From contig ML677385.1 in the NCBI GenBank assembly GCA_007922305.1, positions 9,466,869 through 9,530,868 on the forward strand: 64,000 bases of DNA, read 5' to 3'. Shown here one piece after another: positions 1 to 11,750 of the stretch. How positions within the stretch are numbered: the stretch's first letter is position 1; every line of letters begins with the position of its first letter. The DNA comes from Dermatemys mawii. Lineage: Eukaryota > Chordata > Testudines > Dermatemydidae. A program made the translations under genes and the position numbers. Under the pieces are notes generated by a model that saw only the letters and a program-made list of their open reading frames with translations, did not search any database and was not told the origin of the DNA.

Positions 1-1160
1 CCCATTGTGAGCAGACTGTGACAAATAGTGCCCTAGCTCTTACATAATAAAAACTGAATAGTATCTATCTAAATCCAGACAAATTAAAACAGTTGGGATA
101 TTATCAGAATGATAATATTGAGCATTTAGTATCTCCGAAGGAGCTGTGTTCCCAAAAAATCACTACTAATTGCTGTGTTCTCTCTATATATTCACTGTAG
201 AGAAGAAAAGCTTTACTTTATTCTTAGGCAGTTTTAAATTGCTCACTCCTTACTCACTTTGTTCTCTGCTTCTAGGGCCTTTCCTTTATCAGTCTCTCTC
301 CCTCCTATCTTTTAAAGATGTGGCCATTTTCCCTGTGCCAGTGACCTAAGCGGTGTCAAGTTCCATAGGAATCAAACCAAATCCAATTGAATTGAAATCA
401 AAACACTCCCAGACTATGCAATGGTGTTGGAATCCCTCCACAGCTGCAGCCTTAGTATTGCAGTTGTCCCCTTTATTTGAGAATACAAATCTCAGCCAGA
501 TATATGCCCAGGTATAGATAAAAAGGGAACCATATTTTGTAGTTTTGGCCCATAAATAATATTGGCTTCAGATTCCCCAAGAAAGTCCAAAATCATGTCT
601 GCTGGGAAACTGGAGAGAGAGGGAAAGAAAATATTTGTAGATGCATTTAAAACTTGATTGCAAGGCAACCTCAACAATATTTAGATTTCTTTTTGGTAAA
701 AATTCCATTCTTATGCTACCATCTCTTGCTTGCTGTCATATTTTCAGTAAAACTGCTTATTTCAGGTGTTTAGAAATGGCTTTGGAATGAATTTAGGGAT
801 AAAAGTTCACAACAAGAACAAATTGCTTTGGAAAATATGAAAAGAATCTATGTTTTATTTATAATAGTCAATTTAAAATGTAATAGATGATCTAGCCCAG
901 GAACAAAGGCTTCATTGAGGCTGCACAAGCTGAGTGGCCCCACCCCACAAACCCATGGGAGCTGCTGTTTTAATCACATAATCAATGACTTGCAGGGAAC
1001 CTCACTTGTCACTCTCAATCTGAACCTTGACTTGCAACTGCACTTAGTTTTTCTGCATTCTTGCATTTAGCTTTTCTGAAGAGGGATTTGGTGTAGCTAC
1101 TAAAACACGCTGATTTGCACCTAAATATAGTGCTGTCATTAAACTTAACTATCCTCCTGA
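1..1160. other. AT-rich non-coding stretch, nothing recognised
   Basis: No open frame of credible length or composition, and no repeat I can name. A 61-residue minus-strand open frame near 492-677 has no recognisable motif and is treated as chance. Confidence 0.5.
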
Positions 1161-1164
1161 TTAG

Positions 1165-2071
1165 CAAGAAGTAGACTAAGTCCAAAGCAGCCTGAAAGAG
1201 TTACAAAGGGATCTTACAAAACTGAGTGACTGGGCAACAAAATGGCAGATTAAATTCCATGTTGATAAATACAAAGTAATGCACATTATAAAACATCATC
1301 CCTACTATGCATTCAAAATAAGGGGTCTAACTTGGTTGTTACCATTTAAGAAAGGTCGTGGATGATTCTCTGAAAATATTTGCTCAATCTACAGTGGCAG
1401 TAAGAAAAGCTAACAGAATGTTAGGAACCATTAGGAAAGGGGTAGATCACAAATCAGAAAATATGCCCCCCATATAAATCCATGGCATAGCTACACCTTG
1501 AATATTGATTGCAGTTCTGGTTGCCCCACCTTCAAAAAAAGAGGTATTTGAAATGGAAATGATACAGTGAATGTCAATATAAATGATTAAGGCTATGGAT
1601 CAGCTTCCATACAAGGAGAGATTAAACAGACTGGGATTTTTCATCTTGGAAAAGAGATGACTGAAACAGGATATGATAGAGGTCTATAAAATCATGACTG
1701 GTGTGGGAAAAGTGAAAAGGGGAAAGTGAAAAAGGAAGTGTTATTTACTCCTTTATATAACACATGAATCAGAGGTCACCCAAACTCGTTGCCAGGGGAT
1801 GTTGTGAAGGCCAAAAAGGAATTAGATAAATTCATGGAGGATAGATCCATCAATGGGTATTAGTCAAGATGGTCAGAGATGCAAACCCATGCTGTGGATG
1901 TCCCTATGTCTCTGACTGCCAGATGCTGGGACTAGATGACAGGAGGTGGATCACTGGATTATTGCCCTGTTCTGTTAATTCCCTCTGAAGCATTTGGCTT
2001 TCGCCACAGTCAGAAGACAGGATACTGGGCTAGATGGACCATTGGTCTGACCCAGTATGGCCATTTTTATG
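1165..2071 (+). mobile_element. CR1/L2-like LINE, 3' part of the reverse-transcriptase ORF and 3' tail
   Basis: In broken plus-strand frames the sequence reads as the C-terminal part of a non-LTR retrotransposon reverse-transcriptase protein. It begins with a segment like 'LSDWATKWQIKF', then lysine-rich text, then 'YEERLNR'-like residues near 1615-1630. It has many stops and frameshifts, so it is dead. The 3' end carries 'tctgacccagtatggcc' just before 2071, the same tail as the LINE at 13435-14592, so both belong to one family. The 5' part is missing, which is the usual 5' truncation of LINE copies. The exact family name (CR1 or L2 group) is my inference. Confidence 0.8.
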
Positions 2072-2996
2072 TCCACTGACTTGAGTCAAATGAGCCATTC
2101 CATCACAATGCATCTCCTAGTATATGGGTGTCTATTCTTCATATTTGGCCACCATATTCTTAGCAAGGCGTATTCTGATGAGGCACTGAGACAGAAATAC
2201 CCTAGAGGCACCTAAACTCTTTATTTTTGATATGCCATTTTTTTTCACACATTAAGAACTGTATAGTGGTTTCAATAGACCACTAAAATGTTTTGGTCAC
2301 AACGAGTTAGTCCTTTATTGTCACCCTGCCCCCATTTCTTCCTCTTCTTGTTCCTTTCACCTCTGCTTTCAGTATGCAGTTTCTTCTCTTTGCATGCTTG
2401 CTTAGTGCATCTGTAGCACCCCTCTTCAAATACATGGCTGAGCTGCAGCTGTTCATTATGTGCTAGTTGTACCAGCTGGGTCCCCCTACTATGCTTTTCC
2501 ACTACTCATGTGCTATAGGTCTCTGGCTCCTTCATTTCACTTTTTCCTCCATACTGTAACTCCCTAATCCCACCTCTCCCTACACTGCTTTTTCAGCATC
2601 ACCTCATGTGTCCTTGTTCCATAGCCACTATTTTTCTTCCTCTGCTCGTCGTCCTGGGGAGAGACAAAAGAATAAGGTGTTAATACTGATATTTTTCATT
2701 TAATTTTCTTTTTGCAAAGAATTAAATTTTGAACCAAAACTAAAAGGTAAGAGCAATGGAAGTTTGTCATTAGGTCAAATGCTTTAGTTGAAATATGTTG
2801 GCAAAGTGGGAAAGTATGCAGTATATTTTCAGTGAAAATGTATTTAACATGATGAAATTACAATCTTGTGATAGAAGATGTCCCTTAAGAAGACACAAAG
2901 TATGATAGAGTTTGGAATAGTGGTACATGTACATACTTTGAAAAAAACAGGACAAATTGATTACTGCATGTGGTAAAATTTAGTAATGGTGTATTT
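2072..2996. other. Non-coding stretch, nothing recognised
   Basis: AT-rich sequence between two repeats. The short open frames on the minus strand (around 2272-2502 and 2770-2955) have no motif or coding character. Confidence 0.45.
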
Positions 2997-3115
2997 GGGT
3001 GACCAGACAGCAAATGTGAAAAATCGGGACAGCAGGTGGGGGAAATAGAAGCCTATATAGGAAAAAGACCCAAAAATCAGGACTGTCCTTATAAAATTGG
3101 GACATCTGGTTACCC
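2997..3115. mobile_element. Short TA-flanked MITE, 'GGGTGACCAGA' family, copy 1
   Basis: The left end reads 'gggtgaccagacagcaaatg' and the right end 'ctggttaccc', so the ends are inverted repeats of each other. The inside has the opposed motifs 'aaaatcgggac' and 'attgggac'. The right end is followed by TA; the left flank has decayed to TT. Two other copies lie at 34924-35015 and 49936-50067. TA flanks suggest a Tc1/mariner-type mover, which is inference. It has no coding capacity. Confidence 0.75.
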
Positions 3116-3339
3116 TAAGCTAAAATCTTACAAGTCTCAGTCTGTACGCCTTACATTTAAGCTATGCTTTACTTATATATCTAATACACACACATCACTC
3201 CTAAATACTTGTCAATCTTATGTGTCTATAATCCTACAATTTAAATCTATTTAGCATTAATTGATTGTATATGAAATAGCATATGAATTGACCATAACAT
3301 CACATAGCACAATTATAAATGGGTGATAAAATGAACTAA

Positions 3340-4315
3340 TTAGCTATAGTTCCCAAAATGTGGTGAGCAGAACTAGACACAATACTTCAGTTGAGGCCTT
3401 ATCAATGTGGAGTAGAGTGGAAGAATGGCTCATTCTGTCTTGCTTACAACACACTTGCTAATACATCCTGGAATTATGTTGGCTCCTTCTGCAATATTAA
3501 TATATTCTTGATTCTCATTTACTTTGTGATCCACACCAGATCTTTTTCTGCCTTCCTAGGCAGTAATTTCCCATTTTCAACTTATACAATTGGTTATTTC
3601 TTCCTAAGTGCAGTACTTCACACTTGTCCTTACTGAATTTCATCAGAAAAATATTAGGTTTGTTTGACTTGATTTGTTCTTAATAAATCCATAATGACTG
3701 TTACTTATTACCTTATTATCCTCTAGGTGCTTACAAATTGATTGTTTGCGCCATTATCTTTCCTGGCATCGAAGTTAAGCTGACTGGTCTATAATTCCTT
3801 GGGTTGTCCTTTTTCTCCCTTTTAATAGGTACTATATTTGCCCTTTTCCAGTCCTTTGGGATCTCACCTGTCCTCCATGAGCTCTCGAGATAATCAATAA
3901 TGGCTCAGAGGACTTTTTAGCTAGTTCCTTAAGTATGCTAGAATGTATTTAATCAAGCCCTGCCGATATGAGGACATCTAACTTGTCTCAGTAATTCTTA
4001 TTTCTTTCCTATGTTAACCTCAGATCATACCCCATTTACATGGATGTTAGCTATGTTAGTCATCCATTTGCTACTCAACTTTTTGGTGAAACCAAAACAA
4101 AAAAGGCATTTAACACTTCAGGCATTGCTGTGATTTTCTGTTATTGTCTTTACCTCCTCATTGTGTAATGGGCCTACTCTGCCCTCCACCTTTCTCTTGC
4201 TTCAAAGCAACCGTAAAATGTTTTCTTGTTACCCCTTATGCTCCAAGCTAGTTTAATCTGGTTTTGTGTCTTGGCCTTTTTAACGTTGTCCCTGCATGCT
4301 TGTAGTGTTATTATG
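3340..4315 (-). mobile_element. Old CR1-type LINE, reverse-transcriptase ORF fragment
   Basis: Read on the minus strand the piece follows CR1 ORF2 order: a lysine-rich region before the polymerase (near 4310-4030), a segment like 'RPVSLTSMPGK' (near 3790-3750), then residues near 3650-3600 like 'KDKCEVLHL', and near 3400-3340 a segment like 'IRPQLKYCV'. The catalytic YxDD/FADD region seems to be deleted between these blocks. Stops and shifts are frequent. It lies opposite to the CR1 copy at 7395-8954. It is older-looking than that copy, judging by divergence. Confidence 0.75.
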
Positions 4316-5090
4316 CATATATACAAACTCACATGTTCATCCTTAGTTGTTTGTCATCATACATCTTAGTTGTCATCATACTTAGTTGTTTTGTTTTTTT
4401 TCGGTTGAGCTTTCTGTTGTTTTTGTTATATGAATATACAGACAGTATCACAAAAAAAAAAAGGATAAACCAGAAAATAGGTAAAATATATTGTGCAATT
4501 GCCATATCTGATAAAAAAATATGATTTGTGGGGAGATCCTCATGTGATGATACAAATGAATAAATATAACAAATGTTAACATTTTTTGCTGTTGAGATTC
4601 TCCAATAGAAAGGATCTTTGTGGGTATATGTATATACTATTATCTGTTTCTCATATTTACTTGGGATTTCTAAAAATAACCCCCCAAAACTACCTTTCCT
4701 AATCATTAGGTGTCCTTGGCAGTTATTTAAAAATACAATCAAATATGAATAAAGCCACCTGTGTTTTATGGCAGAGACTAGTAAAGCTTTCAGGAGAGGA
4801 GAAATGAAGAAAAATATCCCATCCTCCATAATCATTACACCTCAAACAATGCTCTCTGTAAAAGAGACAGGCTTTGCATTGTACCTAAAGATAAATGAAA
4901 TTGGGCTGTTTTGGACCAGGAGCTCGAGTCAGTTCCATTGCTCACTTGTATTAATAGATCCATATTTATTTTATACTGGGAGAGCTCTAGCTGATCTCAG
5001 TCTGGCATGGGAAGAGAAACAGTCTAAGACAAGATGATCTCAGGTTATTCAAGTTTGTATGTCAAAACCCAACATCTTAAACCTCTCCTG
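4316..5090. other. Non-coding stretch with poly-A and poly-T runs
   Basis: It contains an A-run near 4451-4462 and T-rich tracts. A 168-residue open frame runs on the minus strand (4329-4835), but its composition is that of low-complexity AT-rich DNA. It has no motif I recognise, so I do not call a gene. Confidence 0.5.
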
Positions 5091-5177
5091 AATCTATGGC
5101 TGGTCAAAAATTTTCAGTCAACATTGTTTTTCACTAAATGAAGTATGTCACTTTTATTTTTCATCAAAAAAACAAAC

Positions 5178-5202
5178 GGCCAAAACCTGACTGGTTTTGG
5201 CC
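5178..5202. repeat. Perfect 10-bp inverted repeat
   Basis: 'ggccaaaacc', a five-base spacer 'tgact', then 'ggttttggcc'. The 12-base string 'ggccaaaacctg' occurs again immediately after, at 5199. It lies inside the palindromic repeat and is probably part of its structure, not a separate regulatory site. Confidence 0.7.
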
Positions 5203-5366
5203 AAAACCTGAACCTTCCAATTGGGAAATGTCAGAACAACTCATTTCAACATTTTCTATCAAAACAAGATATTTTGACGTTCCTGTCTTTAATGTTTTGT
5301 TTTGTCTTTGTTAATCCTGCATCATTTGGGAGGGGGTTCTGGAGTGGGGGACGAGAACATGGACAA

Positions 5367-5421
5367 GGTGACCTCTTGAGGTTCCTTATAGGCCTACATT
5401 TCTATCTATGATTCTATGACA
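5367..5421 (+). mobile_element. CR1 LINE 3' tail fragment
   Basis: The sequence runs 'gacctcttgaggttcctt' and then 'ctatgattctatga', the typical last bases of a CR1 3' untranslated region. Only the tail is present. Confidence 0.75.
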
Positions 5422-5905
5422 TTCAACAATATCCTCCTGAGCCACAATGAGGCCTCAGGGGAACTGTAGCTCATGGGTCTCATGCACACATTTTCTACTA
5501 TGGCTGAGCTCCCCATCTTGACTACATCTCCCATCATACACCACTGCCATCTAATTCCTAGGATGTAGTCTAGGCAAGGTCCTAGCCCGTAAGTGAGCAT
5601 GGATCATTAGGCATCACAGCAGTGCTGGCAGACACAATTTAATGTTAAACTGCCTAGTAATAAGCATTTTGATTGTGTGTGATGAACTGAATTATTTCTA
5701 TTTGTATCAACCTGACCCAAGGCAAAATATTTAGTTTTAATTTTCCCAGTGGAAACTTTTGATTTGTAACTGAAAGCTTTTGAGTGTGGGGTTCTTGATG
5801 AAAAGTCAAAATTTCCATGGAATACTTTCAATTAAAGCTTTTTTTTAAAAAAATAATTTTAGTCTTTGTCAAAAATGTTCACTGAAACACCCCCTTTTCA
5901 GACCA

Positions 5906-6739
5906 GCCCTGTCCCAAACAGGCACTGCAGTGCAGACCAGAGCATCAGCATAACATATTTGTGGTGAGGGATCTCACTGAACAAACAAGGCACTGTAGCT
6001 CAAATAGAGTGCATTTCCAATAGACAATAAAAAAGCAACCACTCGCAAATCAAATTTAATCACTAGTAAAGTGCTTATCAAACTTAAACTAAGATCAAGT
6101 GCTACTATCCCTTTACGATTGTTTCTCAAGTTCTTGGTAGTAGTTATTGAGGATCTGTACTTTATACTTTCACTTGAATGATCTAACAGGGCTTCTTCAT
6201 CTCTAACTGCTATCAGTCATAATTTAAAAAATATAATGCATCAGCTTTTGTCCATGATTTTTTTTAAAAAAAACAATCTGTCTTAAATAACCCGTCCTTT
6301 GGAGATCAAAGAGTGTATGATGTCAACCAGGCATGACTCATGACAGGTTAGTTTTTTTTTCTCCCAGCTCATACTTCATGGCTGTTATAAATATTTACTA
6401 TATATAATCATTTGATGGGTTTCAAATAATTTTGCTCTTTATATGTTGGGTAAATGTGTTACATTGCAATTAATGTGGCAGTTCAGGTTCTGGAGGAAAA
6501 AACTGTTGTAAAAAGACAGTGATTAATGTGTGAGACTGAGTGTCAGTGAAGAATATGCTTTACCTTGACTGGGATTTCTGCCAAAATATGTTGGAAGATT
6601 TATAACATTCATATTTGTTATTTAAATACAAATTGCATATGTGAAAACCCATATTAGTTTTATAATGTAATTATCAAAGCCAATTTTTTTTTATGTGCTC
6701 ATACACAATAAATTGATGTTTTGTGACTTACTTAGGTTA
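5906..6739. other. AT-rich non-coding stretch, nothing recognised
   Basis: Long A and T runs (near 6258-6271 and 6351-6360), no credible open frame, and no repeat I recognise. Confidence 0.5.
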
Positions 6740-7009
6740 GGTCTACACTGTCCCACAAATTGAAGTACAGGAGTGTAAATAGCCATGCACACCAAAGTTT
6801 TGCACTGTAACTTCCCCACATGGATGCTTCAGGCATGAACTAAAAGGGTCCTATTTACTTTAATGTATTCCTGTCTGAAGAGGACTATGTTACTAGGAAC
6901 CCTTTATTTCATGTCTGCAGTGATCACAGGGGGAATTACAGCACAGCTGTTTGGTGCACGCTGCTATTCACACAGCTGTAGTCCAAATGTGAGGCAGTGT
7001 ATACAAGCT
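6740..7009. mobile_element. MITE with GTCTACACTG terminal inverted repeats
   Basis: The left end is 'ggtctacactgtccc' and the right end 'gaggcagtgtatacaagct', a degraded inverted copy. Inside, 'tgcactgtaacttcccc' (near 6803) faces 'ggggaattacagcacag' (near 6930), so the whole element is nearly palindromic. No transposase. Related terminal motifs occur at 51772, 59278 and 59598, although the interiors differ. Confidence 0.6.
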
Positions 7010-7394
7010 GTAGAAAACAAAGAACAGCATAAATTTCAAACATCAGGAGCACAATCTTTTGGGAAAACTCAAAGTTTGTCCAGTTGTCAGGCTCAGTGAT
7101 AGGTCGACAAATGCTCTCTTGTGTTGGTAGTAGCTATTTAAAGTTTCTAAAATCTCGATACATAAGAATTTGCTATGCTAGGTCACAAGAAAATAGGAAG
7201 TAAATATTTCAGGGAAAATCACCTTAAGAAGTTTAAATAAAATAAACCTATTTGTGGACAAGCCTCTGAACAGATCCAGTGTTCCACTTTCTCTTAGGGT
7301 GAGTTACAAAGATACAGGGTAGGCAGTACTCTAAGATACAACTGGAATAATGTTTAAATGACTGAGTAAATATAGATAATTCTAGAATCAATTT
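7010..7394. other. Non-coding spacer
   Basis: Nothing recognised between the MITE and the CR1 copy. Confidence 0.4.
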
Positions 7395-7436
7395 TGAAAC
7401 ACTTCGAGGAGAAAAAGGTGTTCAGGAACAGTCATC

Positions 7437-8490
7437 AGGGATTCACCAAGGGCAAGTCATGCCTGGCCAATCTGATTGCCTTCTAAGATGGGATAACTGG
7501 CTCTGTGGATATGGGGAAAGTGGTGGACATGACATACCCTGACTTTAGCAAAGCTTATGATACAGTCTCCCACAGTATTCTTGCCAGCAAGTTAAAGAAG
7601 TATGGATTGGATGAATGGACTAAGGTGGATAGAACGATGGCTAGATCGTTTGGCTCAATGGGTAGTGATCAGTTGCTCAATGTCTAGTTGACAGCTAGTA
7701 TTAAGTGGAGTGTCCCAGGGATTGGTCCTGGGACTGGTTTTGTTCAACATCTTCATTAATGATCTGGATGATGGGATGGATTACACCATCAGCAACTTTG
7801 CGGATTACACTAAACTGTGGGGAGAGATAGATATGCTGGAGGGTAGGGATAGGGTCCAGAGTGACCTAGGCAAATTGGAGGATTGGGCCAAGAAAAAGTG
7901 ATGAGGTTCAACAAAGACAAGTGCAGAGTCCAGTACTTAGGATGGAAGATTCCCAGGCACTGCTATAAGCTGGGGACCAACTGGCTAAGCGGCAGTTCTG
8001 CAGAAAAGGACTTGGAGATTACAGTGGATGAGAAGCTGGATATGAGTCAGCAGTGTGCCCTTGTTTCCAAGGAGGCTAATAGCATATTGAGCTTTTAGTA
8101 GGAACACTGCCAGCAGATTGAGGGAAATGATTATTCCCCTCTATTCGGCACTTGTAAGGCCACATCTGGAATATTGTGTCCAATTTTGGGGGCCCCACTA
8201 CAGAAAGGATATGGACAAATTGGAGAGAGTCCAGAGGCAGGCACTGAAAATGAGTGGGGGCTGGAGCACATAACTTGTGAGGAGAGACTGAGGGAACTGG
8301 GTTTATTTAGTTTCAGAAGAGACGAATAAGGTGGAATTTTATAGCAGCCTTCAACTACCTGAACGGGGGTTCCAAAGAGGATGCAGCTTGGCTGTTACCA
8401 GTGCTGGCAGATGACAGAACAAGAAGCAATGGTTTCAAGTTGTAGTGAGGGGAGGTGTAGGTTGGATATTAGGAAACACTATTTCACTAG
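7437..8490 (+). pseudogene. Decayed CR1 ORF2 reverse transcriptase
   Basis: A dead copy of the polymerase that copies CR1 RNA into DNA at the insertion site. Three open blocks in different frames carry the sequence: 7505-7687 ('DFSKAYDTVSHSIL', the first catalytic region), 7710-7901 ('LFNIFINDLDDG' and then 'SNFADYTKL') and 7883-8098 ('FNKDKCRVQYLG' and 'SSAEKDLEITVDEKLDMSQQ'). The catalytic FADD motif reads FADY here: the second aspartate codon is TAC at 7806-7808, which alone should abolish polymerase activity. Frameshifts occur near 7690 and 7890, and a stop near 8096. The endonuclease domain and ORF1 are absent. The reading of each block as CR1 is firm; the claim of inactivity rests on the lost aspartate and the breaks. 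Confidence 0.9.
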
Positions 8491-8494
8491 GAGG

Positions 8495-8779
8495 CAGGAG
8501 TGGCACCAGCTTTTTTGCCACTCTAGGCAGTGAAGGAAAAAAAAAGTCACGGAGAAGCTGCCACCGAAATGCTGTCAACAGTGGAAGCAGCGTTCAGCTG
8601 CCGCCAAATTGCCGCTGGCAGCCAAATCAGCAAGGAGCAGTCGCCCCCGAATTGCCACCGATGGTGGAAGTGGCGTTGAGCTCCCATGGAATTGCTGCCG
8701 AAGCCTCCAATTCCCCGCCCCCCAACTCCTGCTGCCCTAGGCAACCACCTAGGCCACCTAATGGTTAACGCCAGCTCTG
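8495..8779. mobile_element. hAT-type MITE nested in the CR1 (8-bp target duplication)
   Basis: The left end is 'caggagtggcaccagctt' and the right end 'aacgccagctctg'. The flanks are 'ctaggagg' on the left (8487-8494) and 'ctaggaga' on the right (8780-8787), an 8-bp duplication with one mismatch that fits hAT transposition. It is the same family as the element at 43163-43357, but in opposite orientation. The interior is GC-rich with repeated 'ccgccaaat' and 'gccgaa' phrases. There is no transposase, so it must have been moved by an autonomous relative. Confidence 0.88.
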
Positions 8780-8954
8780 CTAGGAGAGTGATGAAGCACT
8801 GGAATGAGTTACCTGAGGTGGTGGTGAAATCTTCATCCTTAGAGGTTTTTAACGCCCTGGCTGGGATGATTTAGTTGGGTTGATCCTGCTTCGATCACGG
8901 AGTTGGACCAGATGGCTTCCTGAGTTCCAACCCTAATCCTCTATAATTCTATGA

Positions 8955-11100
8955 ATTGTACAATATCTTTTAAAAACTAACTGTAATATAAATATAATAT
9001 TGCAGTACAATGTAAGTTTAGTACTTAACTTTAATGCTTTAAACATATTAATTTATCCTCTCAATATCCCGGTAAATTCAATAAGTGTCATTCTGCCTCA
9101 GCTGCCAAAACTGGGACTAGCACAGAGTAAAAATGATTTGCTTTAGGTTGTACCACAAATAAATGATAGTGAAGGATAAGATCTCTGAAGTTCCTAGACT
9201 CAACTCCACATTCAATTCCCTAGCACCTCTAGTCTATATAACTCGTTTACTTTGAAAAGTCTTACATGATGTTGTTTCACTGAGTTGAGATGTTAAGCAT
9301 TGGATTTATGTTTGAATATATACATCATTTTCTTTGGGAAATTTGTATAGGTTCTGTATTTATGGAAAATATAAAGAGCAAGTGATTGTGGCAAAACTGA
9401 ACAGCATTTCTGCATTTATTAAAAACATTTGAACAAGTTGCGAGAATGAGGCAGATTTAACATACTATAAATATAAAAACAGGACTGTATCAAAATATTG
9501 TTCCAGAATATGGCAAGTTTGATGAAAAATAGGGGCAGAAGTTGAAAACAAATATTTTTTCTTCCAACAGCGAGGCAGTGGTTAGGAAACAGATAGAAAA
9601 TGGTATATTTACAGAGCAAACTTGATCATTACATATTGGTAGGGCTTCTCAAGCATTATGGCCCAATTTATTTGGATAAGAACAGGTCACTATAGAGTAT
9701 ATTGATTTGTGTCATTCATGTGGTAACCCTGAGGGAGATTAGTTGGTCTTTGGGGAGCAGATAAAGAAATAGTGATTTAAGAACTGTCTGTAAATGTAGA
9801 TTAGCCGTGCAGACTGTTGAATTGTTTATTGAATAAGGCTGCAGCCTGTTTCCTTTCCACTTTCTCTTTTGTTCAAGGGGTCATCATTAGTATCACTATC
9901 TGATTTGCTTTCACGAAATTGTAAGAGTGAGTTCCCTTTTCAGATATAAATATTGTGTTTCTCTAGCATCAGTGGGGTCTGATTTGGCTACTACTGTTTA
10001 AGTAGAGCCTCCAGTTTATCATTATTTGTAGGGGGGGAATATTGTTTTGGGGTACTGCTGCAGAGACACTCAGTGAAAGAGAAAATTCTGTATTTTAAAG
10101 GCTTTTGCTCCTGTAATAGGAAACATGAATGTAATGATTTATTGACTATGAGAACTGTAACTTCTAATATTGGGTATGGGAAGTAGGCAAAACCTTCTAA
10201 AGACTAAGCATAGCATTGTGCATTGGAACTTAGGCAGCCTTAGAGTTTGCTTACCTACTCCTTTACTTGACTATTGTTTGCCACTTTTACTAGTTTTATT
10301 AAATTAGAATATAATTAAAAAGAATGAGTAGAAAATTGCATAGGAACTGCCAGAGTAAATGAAGTGCATTCTGTCTAATCACGCTTACCTTTGCCACTAG
10401 AGTAAACACTGAACTTGTTTTGAACCTTTTAAAAGTCCAAAACCATAGTTGTATACATGTATTTAGCAAAATCTGATCTAAACTACAGAGCATATGTTAA
10501 GAGAAAACTAGTTTCCTACTGCTGTCTTGGCTTAAGGTCTGGTCTTAATAGACTGGGTGCACTCTAGTTATTCTAGAGGAATATTAGTTTGTGATAAAAC
10601 ATCAAAGGAAGGGAGTGGGGAAGGAATTTAAGTGTATCAGAGTACTAAACAATGAAATCCATTCTGCCTCACAGTTTTCATAGTTTTCACTGTTACTAGC
10701 AGTCAAAATTCACATATTTTAGACACGGGTTTTCTGCCTCACAGCCAATTACTTCTATTGCAATGAAATCATGAAACTGAACTTATGGCATCACAATAAT
10801 GTCCATAGTAATTCAGCATGATATCACAAGCTGATATCTCACTGGAGGAGGCTAAATTTGGTTATGATGGAGAACAAAGATTGGCAAACATCTTAACACC
10901 CAGGAGAATGGATAAACAATTTACTGCTAATGCATTATGGATAAAAATCGTCTTCTTTATAAGTTACTTGAGTGTGAATGTCCTCTTTAATAATACTAAG
11001 TTAGAAAAATGAGTGGAAAAAAATCTTAAGAATCATTTGCTTTATTTAATTTTTGAAGGGGAGATAATTGGTTCATAAATTATATTATTTTATCGGCATA
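8955..11100. other. Two kilobases of AT-rich non-coding DNA
   Basis: No coding frame, RNA gene or named repeat could be supported. Short open frames at 9419-9619 and 10299-10493 on the minus strand have chance-like composition. Confidence 0.5.
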
Positions 11101-11109
11101 TTTATTTAA

Positions 11110-11750
11110 GCCCTGTGATGGTGTGTACTCAGCTCTTGTGAGTGCCTCCTGTTGGGTGCATGCGAACCTGCACTCACTTTTTCTCTGCTCACAGTGTCCC
11201 CTGTCATCAGTTGCCCACATCAGGTGGGTCTTCAGGGGATCAGCACTCCAGCTAAACCACACATAGTCTAAACATATGAAGGAACACCATCTGGGGGAGC
11301 ACAGTCCTACAAATGGTTGGCTTCTCTGGGGTCTTCAGCCCTGTCCTTGAACCCTTTAAATTGTAGCGTCTTTCTTGTACTTCTAAACAAAACTTGTTCC
11401 CTTCTTGGAGCTTTGGCTAGTCTACCAGTGGCCAATGGGGGGAGGGAGGAGGAACTTGGCCTACCCTACAAATTGCAGCCATATGTTGCTTTCTTTAATA
11501 GCTGCTGCTGCATTCCCTGGGCTACTTCCCATGTATCCCCTTCCACTTCACCCTTACCTCAGAACTGAAATTCTTCCAAACAGAATGCCAATGTCACCAG
11601 AACCCATTGTCTGGTTTTCCCTTGAGCACCAGCAAGGAGCACCTTCCTTGTTCCTCTGGTCCCTACCAGGAACTGCCCTGCTCAGGTCCTGGAGCTCCTT
11701 TTAACTAAGCCTTCTGAGGACCCACTTCACTGCCCCTTTTCTCTGGGGCA
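11110..11750. mobile_element. Possible LTR-retrotransposon remnant
   Basis: The stretch is richer in GC than its flanks and begins 'tgtgatggtgtgtactcagc'. Its wording (TG start, pyrimidine-rich middle) resembles LTRs I associate with turtle genomes. No open frame, primer-binding site or matching second LTR is visible, so this is only a tentative call. Confidence 0.3.

Larger units (their letters stand above)
5098..5905. mobile_element. Palindromic MITE-like repeat interrupted by other repeat pieces
   Basis: The left end begins 'ggctggtcaaaaattttcag' and the right end finishes 'cagaccagcc', an inverted pair starting GGCTGGTC. Both ends have the same A/T-rich 'caaaaatttt' style. Between them lie a CR1 3' tail (5367-5421) and a segment with opposed 'tacatctcccat' and 'ggatgtagt' motifs (about 5430-5640), so the element seems to be split by later insertions. 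No target duplication could be read with confidence. The family is unknown to me by name. Confidence 0.5.
7395..8954 (+). mobile_element. CR1 LINE, 3' half of ORF2 plus 3' UTR, interrupted by an hAT MITE
   Basis: This is the best-preserved LINE in the window. It starts inside the reverse transcriptase ('HQGFTKGKSCLANL'-like, near 7435) and runs through the palm and thumb to the C-terminal 'RRDFI.A' and 'HYFTRR'-like region near 8480. The CR1 3' UTR follows and ends in 'ataattctatgaa'. The 5' end is truncated, as is usual. An unrelated 285-bp MITE splits it at 8495-8779. With that insert removed, the CR1 text continues without loss, so the LINE was in place first. Confidence 0.92.

Noticed and set aside
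4329..4835. 168-residue minus-strand open frame, the longest in the window
   Set aside because: The residues are hydrophobic and Asn/Lys-rich as expected from AT-rich DNA. It has no domain, no signal of coding bias, and a poly-A run inside.
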